The notes under the pieces were generated by a model. It saw nothing but the letters and a program-made list of their open reading frames with translations, ran no database searches and was not told the origin of the DNA. From NCBI GenBank assembly GCA_023376005.1, contig CM042151.1, positions 78,452,696 to 78,516,695 on the forward strand: a stretch of DNA of 64,000 nt, given 5' to 3'. Shown piece after piece: positions 53,029 through 64,000 of the stretch (position 1 is its first letter; every line of letters starts with the position of its first letter). The position numbers were made by a program, and so were the translations under genes. The stretch comes from Doryteuthis pealeii. Its lineage: Eukaryota > Mollusca > Cephalopoda > Myopsida > Loliginidae.

Positions 53029-53469
53029 AAATAAACAATTCATTATAAGATTAATGAAGAAAATGTGAAAATTTCATTAAAATTGAAAAGTTTCCTAATT
53101 TTTGGTAATTGTCTTAGAATTTAAAAATATATTACTTCCATTGATCCATAACTAGTGTTAACAAATTTTAGTTCTAAGAAATGAGAAAACGATTTTCAAA
53201 TACAAAAATTTCTGTTTTTGACGATTTTCAAATACAAATATTTTTGACTGGAAGAAAATAGTGTTCATATTAGATTTGTTTGCTTGTTTTCCTTTCCAGA
53301 TATTCTTTGCGGGTGGCATTAAATTTTATGTGATTTAAATGAGCTAGCACGTGTACCGTCAATCCTGTGAAATACATTTTTTTATCAATGCAAATCTTAG
53401 ACGAAAAAAATAAAAATTAATGGGAGAACAATTTGTAAAAAAAAGAAAACAAATAGACGTTTTACTTAC

Positions 53470-53610
53470 TTTTTTCTGTTTTCCTGAGTCTAATTTTAAA
53501 TAAAACAATGCTTAATTAAAAGAAAGACACAAATTATACAAATGTTTACACTCGACACAAAATGTCCGCTAAAGAAGATCAGTCAAGGGAGATAATTGAT
53601 TGAAACAATG
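53470..53610 (-). promoter_or_regulatory. Predicted ZNF3 first exon and promoter region
   Basis: Minus strand: AATTATCTCCCTTGAC (53,582-53,597), TTAGCGGACATTTTGTGTCG, TTAAAATTAGACTCAGG-like, AAACAGAAAAAA|GTAAGTAAAA. The motif-to-donor distance is 127 nt, nearly the same as in ZNF2. No long ATG frame crosses the donor. Confidence 0.55.
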
Positions 53611-53737
53611 AAATCCCTGATATTTTATAAGCAAAAACCTGCTCAGTATGATCCTTACTCCGTAAAGTAGTTGAGTATGCCTCATCTCCTATAAGTATTC
53701 ATGTCACTTCTAGGTTCTTTTCCTTGTTAAAAAATTA

Positions 53738-54215
53738 AAACAGAAAAATTTGGGTTGTGCATAGATTTTAATGATTTTAATCATTACAAAGGAAACGATT
53801 AATATTTTTAACTTAAATTTTAACCGTTAGTTTTAAAGGAAAAAATAGATGAAATAAAACAGATAAATGGTAAGACTAGTCAGATAAAACGTATTTTCTA
53901 TTTCAATATTACAGGCGACGCGTGCTTTTCTTAAGTATGGATGACCAAAAGTGTAATAATCCATGTTTTTTATGTCAATACATTTGTGGAAAATATTTAT
54001 CTCCTTTAAAAATTAGTTCTTTTGCGGCCCTCTGTAGGAAAATAACGTCCAATGAAAATGGTTAAAAACCTAACTAACGGTTAAAATTTCAGTAAAAATT
54101 AACATAAATCAGGTCCTTAGTAATTATTGAATTCATTAAAATCTATGCCCAAGCCAATTTTTTCCCTTTTAATTTTGACGACGATTTGCACTTTTAACCC
54201 CTTTCCACTCTCCTT
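53738..54215. mobile_element. Foldback of the GACGACGATTTGCAA family
   Basis: The inner arms (TGCATAGATTTTAATGATTT at about 53,757 and ATTCATTAAAATCTATGCC at about 54,130) are inverted. The right end carries CCTTTTAATTTTGACGACGA. The left end is truncated (AAATTAAAACAGAAAA). TTAACCGTTAGTT and AACTAACGGTTAA face each other at 53,820 and 54,072. Confidence 0.6.
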
Positions 54216-54758
54216 GTAAAAGATAAGCCTGTTTTATTTACTAAAACATTTACGTTTTTAAGACTTGTGACTTGTTGTCACATGTATACGAAATACTATT
54301 CATTTTATTTTCTTCTGATTTTCTAAACAGCCAGTTCTTTTTAATTAAAAATTATGATATTTTGACATTTTTCCTGAAGAAAAAAAAAATTGTTTGGTTT
54401 AGTAAAGGGTTTTTTTGTTGTGTTTTGAGGGTCGCTCAAAATTTTTTATTTTTTTATTTCATATACTCAGATATCATCAGCTGATGGTTACATTCCAGAT
54501 AAAATCTGTAATCTCATTGGCTAATTTGAATTCGGAGCTATTTCCTTTTATACGTATTTTACTCATTTAAAACTTATTTGATTAATTATAGATGCAAGAA
54601 ACCTATACGCGAAAAAAAAATGGACTTTTGGGTGATTTCATCTTACTAATTAAGGACAACTTATTTAGACCATTTTTTACATCCGACAGAACTGCACGAA
54701 CATCGGCTTGGGCTGTGGTCTAGTATAGGAGGTGAAGCACCCTCGAATTGTTTCTGTA

Positions 54759-54891
54759 AATTATCTCCCCTGACTTCACTTTTTTTATCAAACATTTGTA
54801 TCGAGTGTAAACAGTTGTAGAGTTTCTGTCTTTCTTCTAATTATCCATTGTCTTAATTTGTAATAGACTCAAAAGAAAAAACAGAAAGGAG
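54759..54891 (+). promoter_or_regulatory. First-exon-like module on the plus strand
   Basis: AATTATCTCCCCTGAC (54,759-54,774), GTATCGAGTGTAAACAGTTG, AATAGACTCAAAAGAAAA, then AGAAAGGA|GTAAGTATAACG with the donor at 54,892. It is homologous to the ZNF first exons but points right, forming a head-to-head pair with the ZNF3 exon 1.15 kb away. No plus-strand coding exon follows in this window; the sequence to the right is suspect. Confidence 0.5.
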
Positions 54892-55454
54892 TAAGTATAA
54901 CGTCTATTTATTTTCTTTGTTTACAAATATTTTTCTTACTTTTTTGTTTTACATTCATTGATAAAAAAGACATTGTATTGAATTTCACAGAATTGACACA
55001 ATGGACAAACTCAGGCTAAACTTGCAAATCGTTGTCAAAATTAAAACGGAAAATTTTGGTTTGGGCATAGATTTTAATAAATTTAATTATTATTAAGGAT
55101 GCGATTTAGTTATTTTGTGTTAAAATATGCAGTTGTATTGAATCGAACAAGTTAAATTTTTTATATATATTTACGTTTAAATAAAATGGCCGCCTGTCTT
55201 CATCAAATAATCAGGGGAGCTTACTCTCATTGCCTTATTTGCTTTTGTTTTTCGATTTTAAAACTAGGACGTATAAATTATTTTAAATGAATTTTAGCTA
55301 TTAATTTGTATTTTCGGGTACGAAGATTTTTTTATTTATTTCTAAATCATTTCTTTCTTTGGGGGCAAATTTAATTGTTTATTTAAGATTTAAAGATACT
55401 ACCTATTATTTATTATTATTATTATTATATAATAATATTATCATTATAAGTAGT
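54892..55454. other. No gene; single foldback terminus
   Basis: 54,892-54,985 continues homology (inverted) to 53,385-53,465. 55,019-55,090 carries one GCAAATCGTTGTCAAAATTA terminus followed by GGGCATAGATTTTAAT, i.e. half of the foldback at 53.7-54.2 kb. A (TTA)n-rich stretch lies at 55,400-55,445. No coding exon is recognised. Confidence 0.45.
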
Positions 55455-55600
55455 AGTATTTTTAGTGATTTTCACAACAGCATTAAACTGGTATTTCCCT
55501 GGAGTATGAGTGACAACAAGTCTCCACAGATCTCCAGGACTCTTCCGAGTATTCTGGCATATTGCAGCAGTGCTGTATTCTGAATGATCTCAATTCTTCC
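55455..55600 (-). pseudogene. LINE C-terminal tail (R4/Dong-like)
   Basis: The minus strand reads EIIQNTALLQYARILGRVLE, then ICGDLLSLILQ, matching the ETIQTTALLRSARILRRVLE-type end of elements in the same class as 46.75 kb. Forty-odd codons remain. Confidence 0.75.
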
Positions 55601-55774
55601 TCTGATTTCCAGATTTCAAAATTTTACAAATTATGTGTGTATGTTTGTGTAATAAAGTCTTGTGTCATCATGTTCTTATTTCTAATACCAATAATTTGTA
55701 CACATATGGTTTCAAGTATTCCTATCTAATACTGGTCATTTGTATTAATTTATATGATTTTCCATTTAAGCTGT

Positions 55775-56593
<819 letters not shown>

Positions 56594-57319
56594 TTATTTT
56601 TACTTTTTGTTATCATAAAATATATGAAAATGATCATCCATGCAATGGACCAGAATCACATTTGTATCCAGAGCCACAAAACTGAAGATTTCTAATCAAT
56701 GTAATTTTTAAATTTCTAAATCAAGTCTTTAATATTATATTTATATCTGTGTCCTGTATTAGCAAGATATTTTTGAAATTGAACTGTCTGAAAATCCTTA
56801 TCCACACACTATATATGAGAAGAATTTAATGCTAGAGTGGTATCTATGTCTTCAAATCAATGTTGTTGTAAATCGTTATCCCAGACTCCACAAAATTGTA
56901 GTACGTAGATAGATTTATTTTCTATCAGAACTTACTGCAGATGTTCATGTAAAAATCTTCAAGAAAAATTTCTAACGTGTGTTGGATTTCTGTTTTTGAA
57001 AATATATTGAAAATAATCATAGATGCATTACACCAGAAAAACACTTGTATCTGGAGGTCAAACTGATGATTTCTAATCAATTTCAGTAAAATTTAAAATG
57101 CTGTTTGGTCATCAAATGAATTCATTCCTTCTTCAGTACAAATTGATATCTGTAAAAAAAAAAAAAAAAAAAGAAAGAAAACATATCTTCATTATTTACA
57201 ATCATAAAATCTTAAACATAATTTGTGCTTCAGTAAACTCCAGCAGGTGACAGAGATCTTATACACCCCTGCCTAATCTATTATCTACTTCTTACCTTTT
57301 TTAGTGTGAAACATTTTAC

Positions 57320-57665
57320 TTTATTAGATCTGATGATGTTTGTAGTATGTAATCTAGGCACATTATAAATAGAAATGGTGCTATCCTTGAAGAACTCCAG
57401 CAACAATCTCAAATATTTCTTTCACATTGTTGCTGGAGTCCTTTCAAGGATATACATTGGGTGTCATCATTGGTGGATGAACCATTGCTTTCATATATTT
57501 GTAGAGCATCATTAAAACAATAACAGATTTTTGAGGGAAGACCATATGCTAAACGTATTAGTCTATCTTTCTTCTGTGTTATCAAATGCCTTGGAGAAAT
57601 CACATACAAATTATTAGTATTAGATAAGAATACTGGAAATCCTAAAAATGTATACAAATTACCAG
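57320..57665 (-). pseudogene. LINE RT relic (copy of 48.84-49.15 kb)
   Basis: Same VDFSKAFD/AGVLQG relic, with further indels; followed by the noisy copy of the 59-bp inverted repeat at about 57,615-57,722. Confidence 0.75.
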
Positions 57666-58681
57666 TTTAGAAACTGGTAATTTGTATACATTTATATGAT
57701 TCCAGTATTCTTATCTAATATATAATAAAATACAGAAAACCATATGTGGAAAATTATAATCATTGGATAGGAATACTTGAAACTATATAATATATTACAT
57801 TTATATATATTTTGGCCTAGTTTCTTTGGTTTAAATAAAGTCCAATGTATATATATTTTTAATTTTTTAACTGGGATTAAAACTTCAAAAAAACTCAAAC
57901 TGTAAGGAAAACATAACTTAATACAGTAATTCATTTGTAAGTTGTATTTTTTTTTTGTAAATAAAAGACAGCATTAATTGATGTTGTATAGATTTAAAGT
58001 TGTTGATAGTGATTCAGTTATACACTTTTCTGACCACAGAACGACAAAAGCTGACAGATTAATCTAAAAAAAATTGTTACTCTGAAATAGAAATATCGTC
58101 AAATACTCTGCAAAATTACCAGTGAATAGTAATTTTAAGTTTATTTCAATATAGGACTTGATAAGTTTTTTTTTTACTTATTCATTTTCATAGCTTAAAT
58201 CTTCTAAGGATGTTGTTAATGAAAAAAGAAAAACCTCCAGGTTAAATGGGATGGGGGAAAGTGGTTTAAATTGAACTTCTTAACTCACAGTACATGCCTG
58301 AAATTTTGTTAATTAATATATAAATATTAGATCAATGAATAGACTGTAAAATTTAAAAAAACAAACTTTTCCCAGGTATTAATGCATATTGTGTTGTGAC
58401 CTTAACTATTTTCCTTTTATTATTCTGTGGCTATTTTCCCATCTGATATGATTTTACATTAACAGTTGACAAGTTTTTTAATTATCAATTTTAAGTAGGC
58501 CACCTATGTGTGTGTGTGTGTGTATGTTGTTATGAGTGTGTGTTGGGAGCTGAGGGTAGCTGTGCATTCCACTAAGATGCATAAAATAATCTCTCTAGTT
58601 TAACGTAAGGGAAAAAGGGGTAGACTCCTTTGCCATCAGGCTGAAACTGATAATAGGCTACTCCACTGTCTTATCTATCTA

Positions 58682-58719
<38 letters not shown>

Positions 58720-60549
58720 AGATATAGATAAATAGATAAGACAGTGAAGTTGCGTTTATGAGTTTCAACCAGACTTATCCCCTCTATTATGATACACTCT
58801 TAACCCTGAACTATAATATGGGTCCCTCACTCTACTACATACAATTTTGATAAAGTACGTGTCCATAGAAAATATATGAAACCTACACATCCGGATCTTC
58901 AAATAGGCTGTACAGCAGTCAGAGATTCAGCTGAGTACACACCAGCTCTCAACTTCAGCATATGGTCATATACTGTATTGTGTTATAAACTGAATTTATA
59001 TACAATTGTTCTCCAATTAGAATTTAATGGAAAAGAAGTTGAATTCTTGTATTTTTTAAAACCTTTTTAGTTTTATTTATTACAAAATTATGTGAAAGAC
59101 TAGATGTACACTGATTTATTTAAATATTTTAGCCTCACTTTTCTTGTTATATTTTAACTATTCATTGTATGAAATTGATAATTTTTCTCTATTCTTTTTT
59201 TAATATCCTGCAATATTCATTGCCTCTTCTGTCAAAAGAATTCATTACAATGCAAGATAAGTTCAGAAACTCGTCTGGTTGGGTCCTTTGTAGGGTTGAA
59301 ACACTGCTTAGTTTTTTTACCCTGTTTCAGTCTAGTATCAGTAAACTAGGTTACCTAAGCACAAAATAAGGTTAAACTAAGTCTTTCTTGTGCTAGTCAG
59401 GGATCATTAAACTTTTTCCATGGTGGGTCAGATAACTGAAAAAATAATGAGCACGGGCTACATTATTATTGTTTTCGATACTTACTACCACAATGAAAGC
59501 TCTAGAAAAGAATGTAAAACAAAATCTATCTTTCTATGTTATATTCAGGATGAGTGGTGTAAGATGCACGAAAACAAATTTAAACCAACATATCTATTTT
59601 CAAAACATTATCAAAGAATGCAACATTAACAAAAATTGTAGTGAGATTGTGAAACTGAAGAGTTGCCTTTCAAAATATCGTCAATGTTGGTTTGGAATTG
59701 CTACATCCAATCAAGAGAATTGCTTTCAAATGTCTATCAGGGAATTTCATTTGATGTGTTGATTTCACATATTTCAATTTTGAAAAGTTTTGCTCGCATA
59801 CTTAAGTAGTTCCAAACATTGATTCCATACCAACAGCACAGTTCTTCAGTTTTGAAACTCAACAATCTTGCATTATGTACGTTTTAATAAACAAATTCAA
59901 GTACCACAGTGGGCCTGATAAAATGCATTCATGGGTCGGATCTGATCTGCGGGCAGTAGTTTGGTAAACCCCTGTGCTAGGTGAATAACTTATAACACTA
60001 GAGATCATTTATAATGAAAAAGAACAATAATACTAATAATCTTAAATTATAAGAATAACAGAAAATATGTTGCTTAAAATTGTGCATTTTGAAACATACA
60101 TTTTTGATAGATAAAATCAGTTTCATTCCTTGACAAAATAATGTGTGTACAACATGCCAACTTCAGACGTTTTAAAATTTTCTATTAAATTTTTAAGTTA
60201 ATAAAAACTGGCCTATTGGATAAAAGAAAATACTCTTTTTGGATCAATTCAAAGAAAAATATTTTTTTAACTATGAAAAGAGAAAACATGCTACCAAAAT
60301 ATTTTTTGAGTTTTAAGAAAACTTAAAAAATTTAAATAACTTTTTCCAAATATTAAATTTTTCTTTTTAAATTTTTTATTTCAATTTGTTCTTCCAGATT
60401 TGATCTTTCTAGAAATGTAAAAATTACGGACAGGAATTTTTTTAATTAAATGACCAAAGATCCTCCAACCACTGAAATCATACTTGAAAAAAAAACAAAA
60501 AAAAAAACATTTAATTTTTTTTTTAATGAAATAAACAATTCATTATAAA

Positions 60550-61455
60550 ATAATTATCATTACATAGTGCAGTTATTTTATAGATTTAAAAGTATTTGTT
60601 TTTGTCAATTTCGAGGATCTGCCAGTCAGCCTCGTTTTCGATGTTTTAAGTGCTTGTTTACAATTTACTGTAACATTCACGTTTGCAAAAAAATTTACCA
60701 AAAATCAGGTAATTATCCGATTTTAATGAAATTTTCAGTATTGATTTAATCATTAATGAATTTTAAAATGCATCAGTTATTTTATTCAAAACTTTAATTT
60801 AGTATTTTTGCTATGAAAAATTAATATATAAAATTCATTTAAAATATGAAAATGCTGATGTTAAGTTTAAAATGTTATATTTTTTATTCTAAAATAAATC
60901 TACTTAATGCAAACCTTATTTTTGTTGACGAAAGGAATAAGTTTTGAAGAAAACTCGATTGAAAATGTACCCCCTCAGAAAAAACATCGATGTATAATTT
61001 TTTCTTTTATAAATAATAGCCAATTAAATAATTATCGAAATGAGTAAAAAAGAAATCTCCAAAAATTATTTATTATTTTTTACATTTTATTTTTCGATTT
61101 TTGGTACTTATTTTCTCATAGAAAAGCCACCGTAAAACATCTTTTTTGTTTCTATTCATAACTTCGGTCTTTTATCTCTTTATTATATACTGTAATTAGT
61201 ATCAGGTAAGGACCAACTTGAAACAATTTACGCCCCCAGCATAGGGGGAGGGGTCAAAATTAATGTGAACTGAAAAAATTAGAAGTTTTGAAATAAAATA
61301 AATAATGCATTATAAAGATCGTTCTTCGATAAATAAACACTGAAAATTTCATAAAATCCGATAATTCCCTGATTTTTGGTAAATATATTTTCTGTAGGGG
61401 GGCTAAAGTCATTTGGTCGAAAATGACTTTGAGGCTCTGTTTGCCAGTCCTAAAA
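60550..61455 (+). mobile_element. BA element (copy of 52.1-53.0 kb)
   Basis: Same insertion in the same place within block P as at 52,113-53,028, with single-base indels. Confidence 0.8.
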
Positions 61456-61706
61456 TAAACAATTCATTATAAGATTAATGAAGAAAATGTGAAAATTTCA
61501 TTAAAATGAAAAGTTTCCTAATTTTGGTAATTGTCTTAGAATTAAAAAATTATACTTCCATTTCATAACTAGTGTTTAACAAATTTTAGTTCTAAGAATA
61601 TGAAAAACGATTTTCAAATACAAAAATTTCTGTTTTTGACGATTTTCAAATACAAATATTTTTGACTGGAAGAAAATAGTGTTCATATACACCTTCCCAT
61701 TTGATG

Positions 61707-63073
61707 TTATTGGTAGAGATTTGAGTTCCCAGATGTACTGTGATCTGTCAAGCTGCATTTCTCTGTAGATTTTCCAGTCAAGATATTTACATCTCCTGCA
61801 TGTTTTTGCATGTGATTTTTTAAATGGGAACTCTGTGAAAAAGCTGAACCACAGACTTCACAAGTACAGGGTTTCTCTTCAGTATGTGTTTGCATATGTC
61901 TTGTTAAGTTGGCATTTTTTGAAAACCTTGACCCACATATTTCACAAGAGAACGGTTTTTCTCCTGTATGTGTTCGCACATGTGTTTTCAATACTGAACT
62001 CTCAGAAAATGCTGATCCACAAATATCACAAGTATATGGTCTCTCTCCAGTGTGTATTCGCATGTGTTTTTTTAGTGTAGAATTAACTGCAAATGCTGAA
62101 CCACACACTTCACAAGAATAAGGTTTCTCCCCAGTATGTTTATGGTTATGTGCTTTTAAATGTGATCTGGTCGCAAATCCTAATCCACATACATCACAAG
62201 TGTATGGTTTTTCTCCTGTGTGTGTTTGCATGTGTGTTTTTAAACTTGAAGAACAGGAAAATGCTGATCTACATACTTCACATGTGTATGGTTTTTCGCC
62301 AGTGTGTGTTCGCATATGACATTTTAAACTGGAAGAATATGAAAATGCCAATCCACATGCTTCACATGCATAAGGTTTCTCTCCAGTGTGTGTGTGCATA
62401 TGTGCATTTAAAAGTGAACTGACTGAAAATGCTGTTCCACAGTCTTCACAAGTATACGGTTTCTCTCCGGTGTGTATCCGCATGTGTATCTTTAAACTAG
62501 AACACCGTGAAAATGTTGAGCCACATACTTTACAAGTGTATGGTTTCTCTCCTGTATGTGTACGCATGTGAAATCTCAAATAGGAGGTTGCTGAAAATGC
62601 TGATCCACACACTTCACAAGTGTATGGTTTCTCCCCAGTGTGTACTCTCTTATGTTTTTTTTTAAACTTGAGTTGACTGAAAATGCTGATCCACATATAT
62701 CACAAGTGTAGGGTTTCTCCCCAGTGTGTATTCTCTTGTGTCTTTGTAAACTGTAGTTGACTGAAAATGCTGCTCCACATACTTCACAGGTGTAGGGCTT
62801 CTCCCCAGTGTGTACTCTCTTATGTTTTTTTAAACTCGAATTGACTGCAAATGCTAATCCACATATGTCACAAGTGTAGGGTTTCTTCCCAGTATGTGAA
62901 TGAATATGTGTTTTTACATGTGATTTTGTTGAAAATGCTGTATGACATATTTTGCAAGTGTAAGGTTTTTCTCCAGTGTGTGTACGCACATGTACTTTCA
63001 AATTTGAACTCTTAGAAAATACCAAATCACACACTTCACAAGAAAATTTTTTATCTCCCGTGTGTTTTTCCAT
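61707..63073 (-). pseudogene. ZNF5: near-identical copy of ZNF2, one frameshift
   Basis: Same ATG context, the same 15 fingers and the same tail as ZNF2. A T7 run in finger 5 of ZNF2 (32,407-32,413) is T9 here (about 62,655-62,663), shifting the frame and splitting the gene into a 5' part (63,073-62,576, four fingers plus part of a fifth) and a 3' part (ten fingers). Otherwise only a few residues differ, for example KPYTC to KPCTC before the last finger. A homopolymer error would explain it; a genuine allele or pseudogene is the alternative. Confidence 0.85.
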
Positions 63074-63253
63074 GTCCTTTTATTTTTTATTTGGAAAATC
63101 TATCAAAAAATGATCATTCACGCATCACACCAGAATCATATTTGTATCCAGAGGTACAAAACTGATGATTTATAATCAATGTATTTTCAATACATCTTTA
63201 AAATGCTGTTTGGTCATCAAATGAATTCATTCTTTCTTCACCACAATTGACAC
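63074..63253 (-). other. ZNF5 5' leader and acceptor
   Basis: Same as the ZNF2 leader: acceptor TTTACAG at 63,254, upstream ORF MNSFDDQTAF at 63,198-63,230. The corresponding first exon would lie beyond the window end. Confidence 0.6.
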
Positions 63254-64000
63254 CTGTAAAGAAAACAAAAATATTAACGAAAACAGCATCTTCATTATTT
63301 ACAATCATAAATCCATAACATAATTTGTGCTTCAATAAATTCCAGCAGGGGTGGTGCTGGAATCCCATGTCCCATCTATTTATGATACACCCCACCCTTG
63401 AATCTATAATATGGGTCCCCCCACTCTACTACATATCAATTTGCATAAAGTAGTATTCATAGAAAACAGTATCTTCATTATTTACAATCATAAATCCATA
63501 ACATAATTTATTCTTCAATTTTTCATATATAACTATTTACTGAACACTGCTTCAACCCCTTCCCAAAATAAAATGAAAATGAAATGTCCGAGAAAGTTCA
63601 AGGGTGCCAAATATTGCATTTCAGGGCATATTTTTTTATTTTATTCATTTTCATAGCTTAATCTTCTAAGGGTGTTGTTAATGAATGAGAAAAAAATCTA
63701 GGTTAAACGGGGGGGTGGGGTTAAAATTGAACTCTTTCACTCACAGCATATGACAAAAATTTTGTTAATTAATATAGAAATACTGGATAAATGAATATGA
63801 CTGATTAGGTTTTAAAAAATACCTTTTCCAAGGGTATTAGTGCTATTGTGTTCTCACCTTAACTATTTTTCCTTTTTATTATTCTGTGGCATCTTACCAT
63901 CCGATATCATTTTACTTTTACAGTTGATGAGCACTAATCATCAATTTTAAGTTTGTTTTGTTTTACGACATATCAACCTCAGTGGGTCATTTAATGCCAA

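Larger units (their letters stand above)
48671..53469 (-). other. Predicted ZNF3 intron (4.80 kb)
   Basis: From AAAA|GTAAGTAAAACG (donor at 53,469) to ACAG at 48,671. Contents: LINE RT relic with two hairpins (48.84-49.26 kb), a SINE-2 3' part and TC/TA tract (50.03-50.27 kb), ZNF2-like unique sequence (50.26-50.86 kb), and 50,870-51,525, which has no counterpart at 35.7-37.2 kb. Block P (51,525-52,112) and the inserted BA element (52,113-53,028) complete it. Confidence 0.6.
61690..64000. repeat. Near-identical copy of 31.44-33.75 kb
   Basis: From CACCTTCCCATTTGATG onward the sequence matches the ZNF2 locus at a constant offset of 30,248-30,250 bp, with only scattered substitutions (such as CAAGTATAGG/CAAGTACAGG and TTCACAAAA/TTCCCAAAA) plus a +2 T-run change. 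It continues to the window end. It could be the second haplotype of ZNF2 or a very recent tandem duplication. Confidence 0.95.

Overview
The window looks like AT-rich, repeat-dense intergenic and genic DNA from an animal with a large C2H2 zinc-finger expansion and abundant tRNA-derived SINEs. A cephalopod (octopus-like) genome is the best fit. This is inferred from long single-exon C2H2 arrays in tandem, TA/TC microsatellite tails, tRNA-like SINEs and several non-LTR families; nothing in the sequence names a species.

The only convincing protein-coding genes are C2H2 zinc-finger genes, all on the minus strand: ZNF1 (14,809-16,611, 21 fingers), ZNF2 (31,459-32,823, 15 fingers), ZNF3 (47,139-48,113, 11 fingers, frame-broken), ZNF4 (55,775-56,593, a heavily indel-ridden copy of ZNF3) and ZNF5 (61,707-63,073, a near-identical copy of ZNF2 with one frameshift). 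Comparing loci suggests a shared gene plan: a short non-coding first exon ending in a strong GTAAGTA donor (21,555; 38,165; 53,470), an intron of about 4.8-5.2 kb, and one exon carrying a 5' leader and the whole finger array, with conserved acceptors at 16,787, 33,004, 48,671 and 63,254. ZNF2 and ZNF3 lie in co-linear duplicated units (about 31.4-38.3 kb and 47.1-53.6 kb) that extend into the 3' flank (27.36-27.70 versus 46.17-46.40 kb).

Region by region: 1-14.5 kb is repeats only (LINE 3' ends, foldback elements, a CCAAT/TATA promoter-like module). 14.6-21.8 kb is the ZNF1 gene. 21.8-31.2 kb is a transposon-rich spacer with three 8-bp-TSD foldback elements and three tRNA-SINEs. 31.3-39.4 kb is the ZNF2 gene and promoter region. 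39.4-47.1 kb is spacer with retrotransposon relics. 47.1-53.6 kb is ZNF3. 53.6-55.77 kb holds a second, oppositely oriented first-exon-like module. 55.77-61.69 kb repeats 47.3-53.3 kb with differences that are almost all single-base indels. 61.69-64.0 kb repeats 31.44-33.75 kb almost perfectly. These last two blocks, joined at an abrupt seam, look like an assembly or haplotype artefact as much as a real duplication.

The encoded proteins are predicted nuclear DNA-binding proteins with no recognisable effector domain. No tRNA, rRNA, CRISPR or bacterial-type operon is present. Clade names for the retrotransposon pieces are tentative because only short, decayed segments remain.
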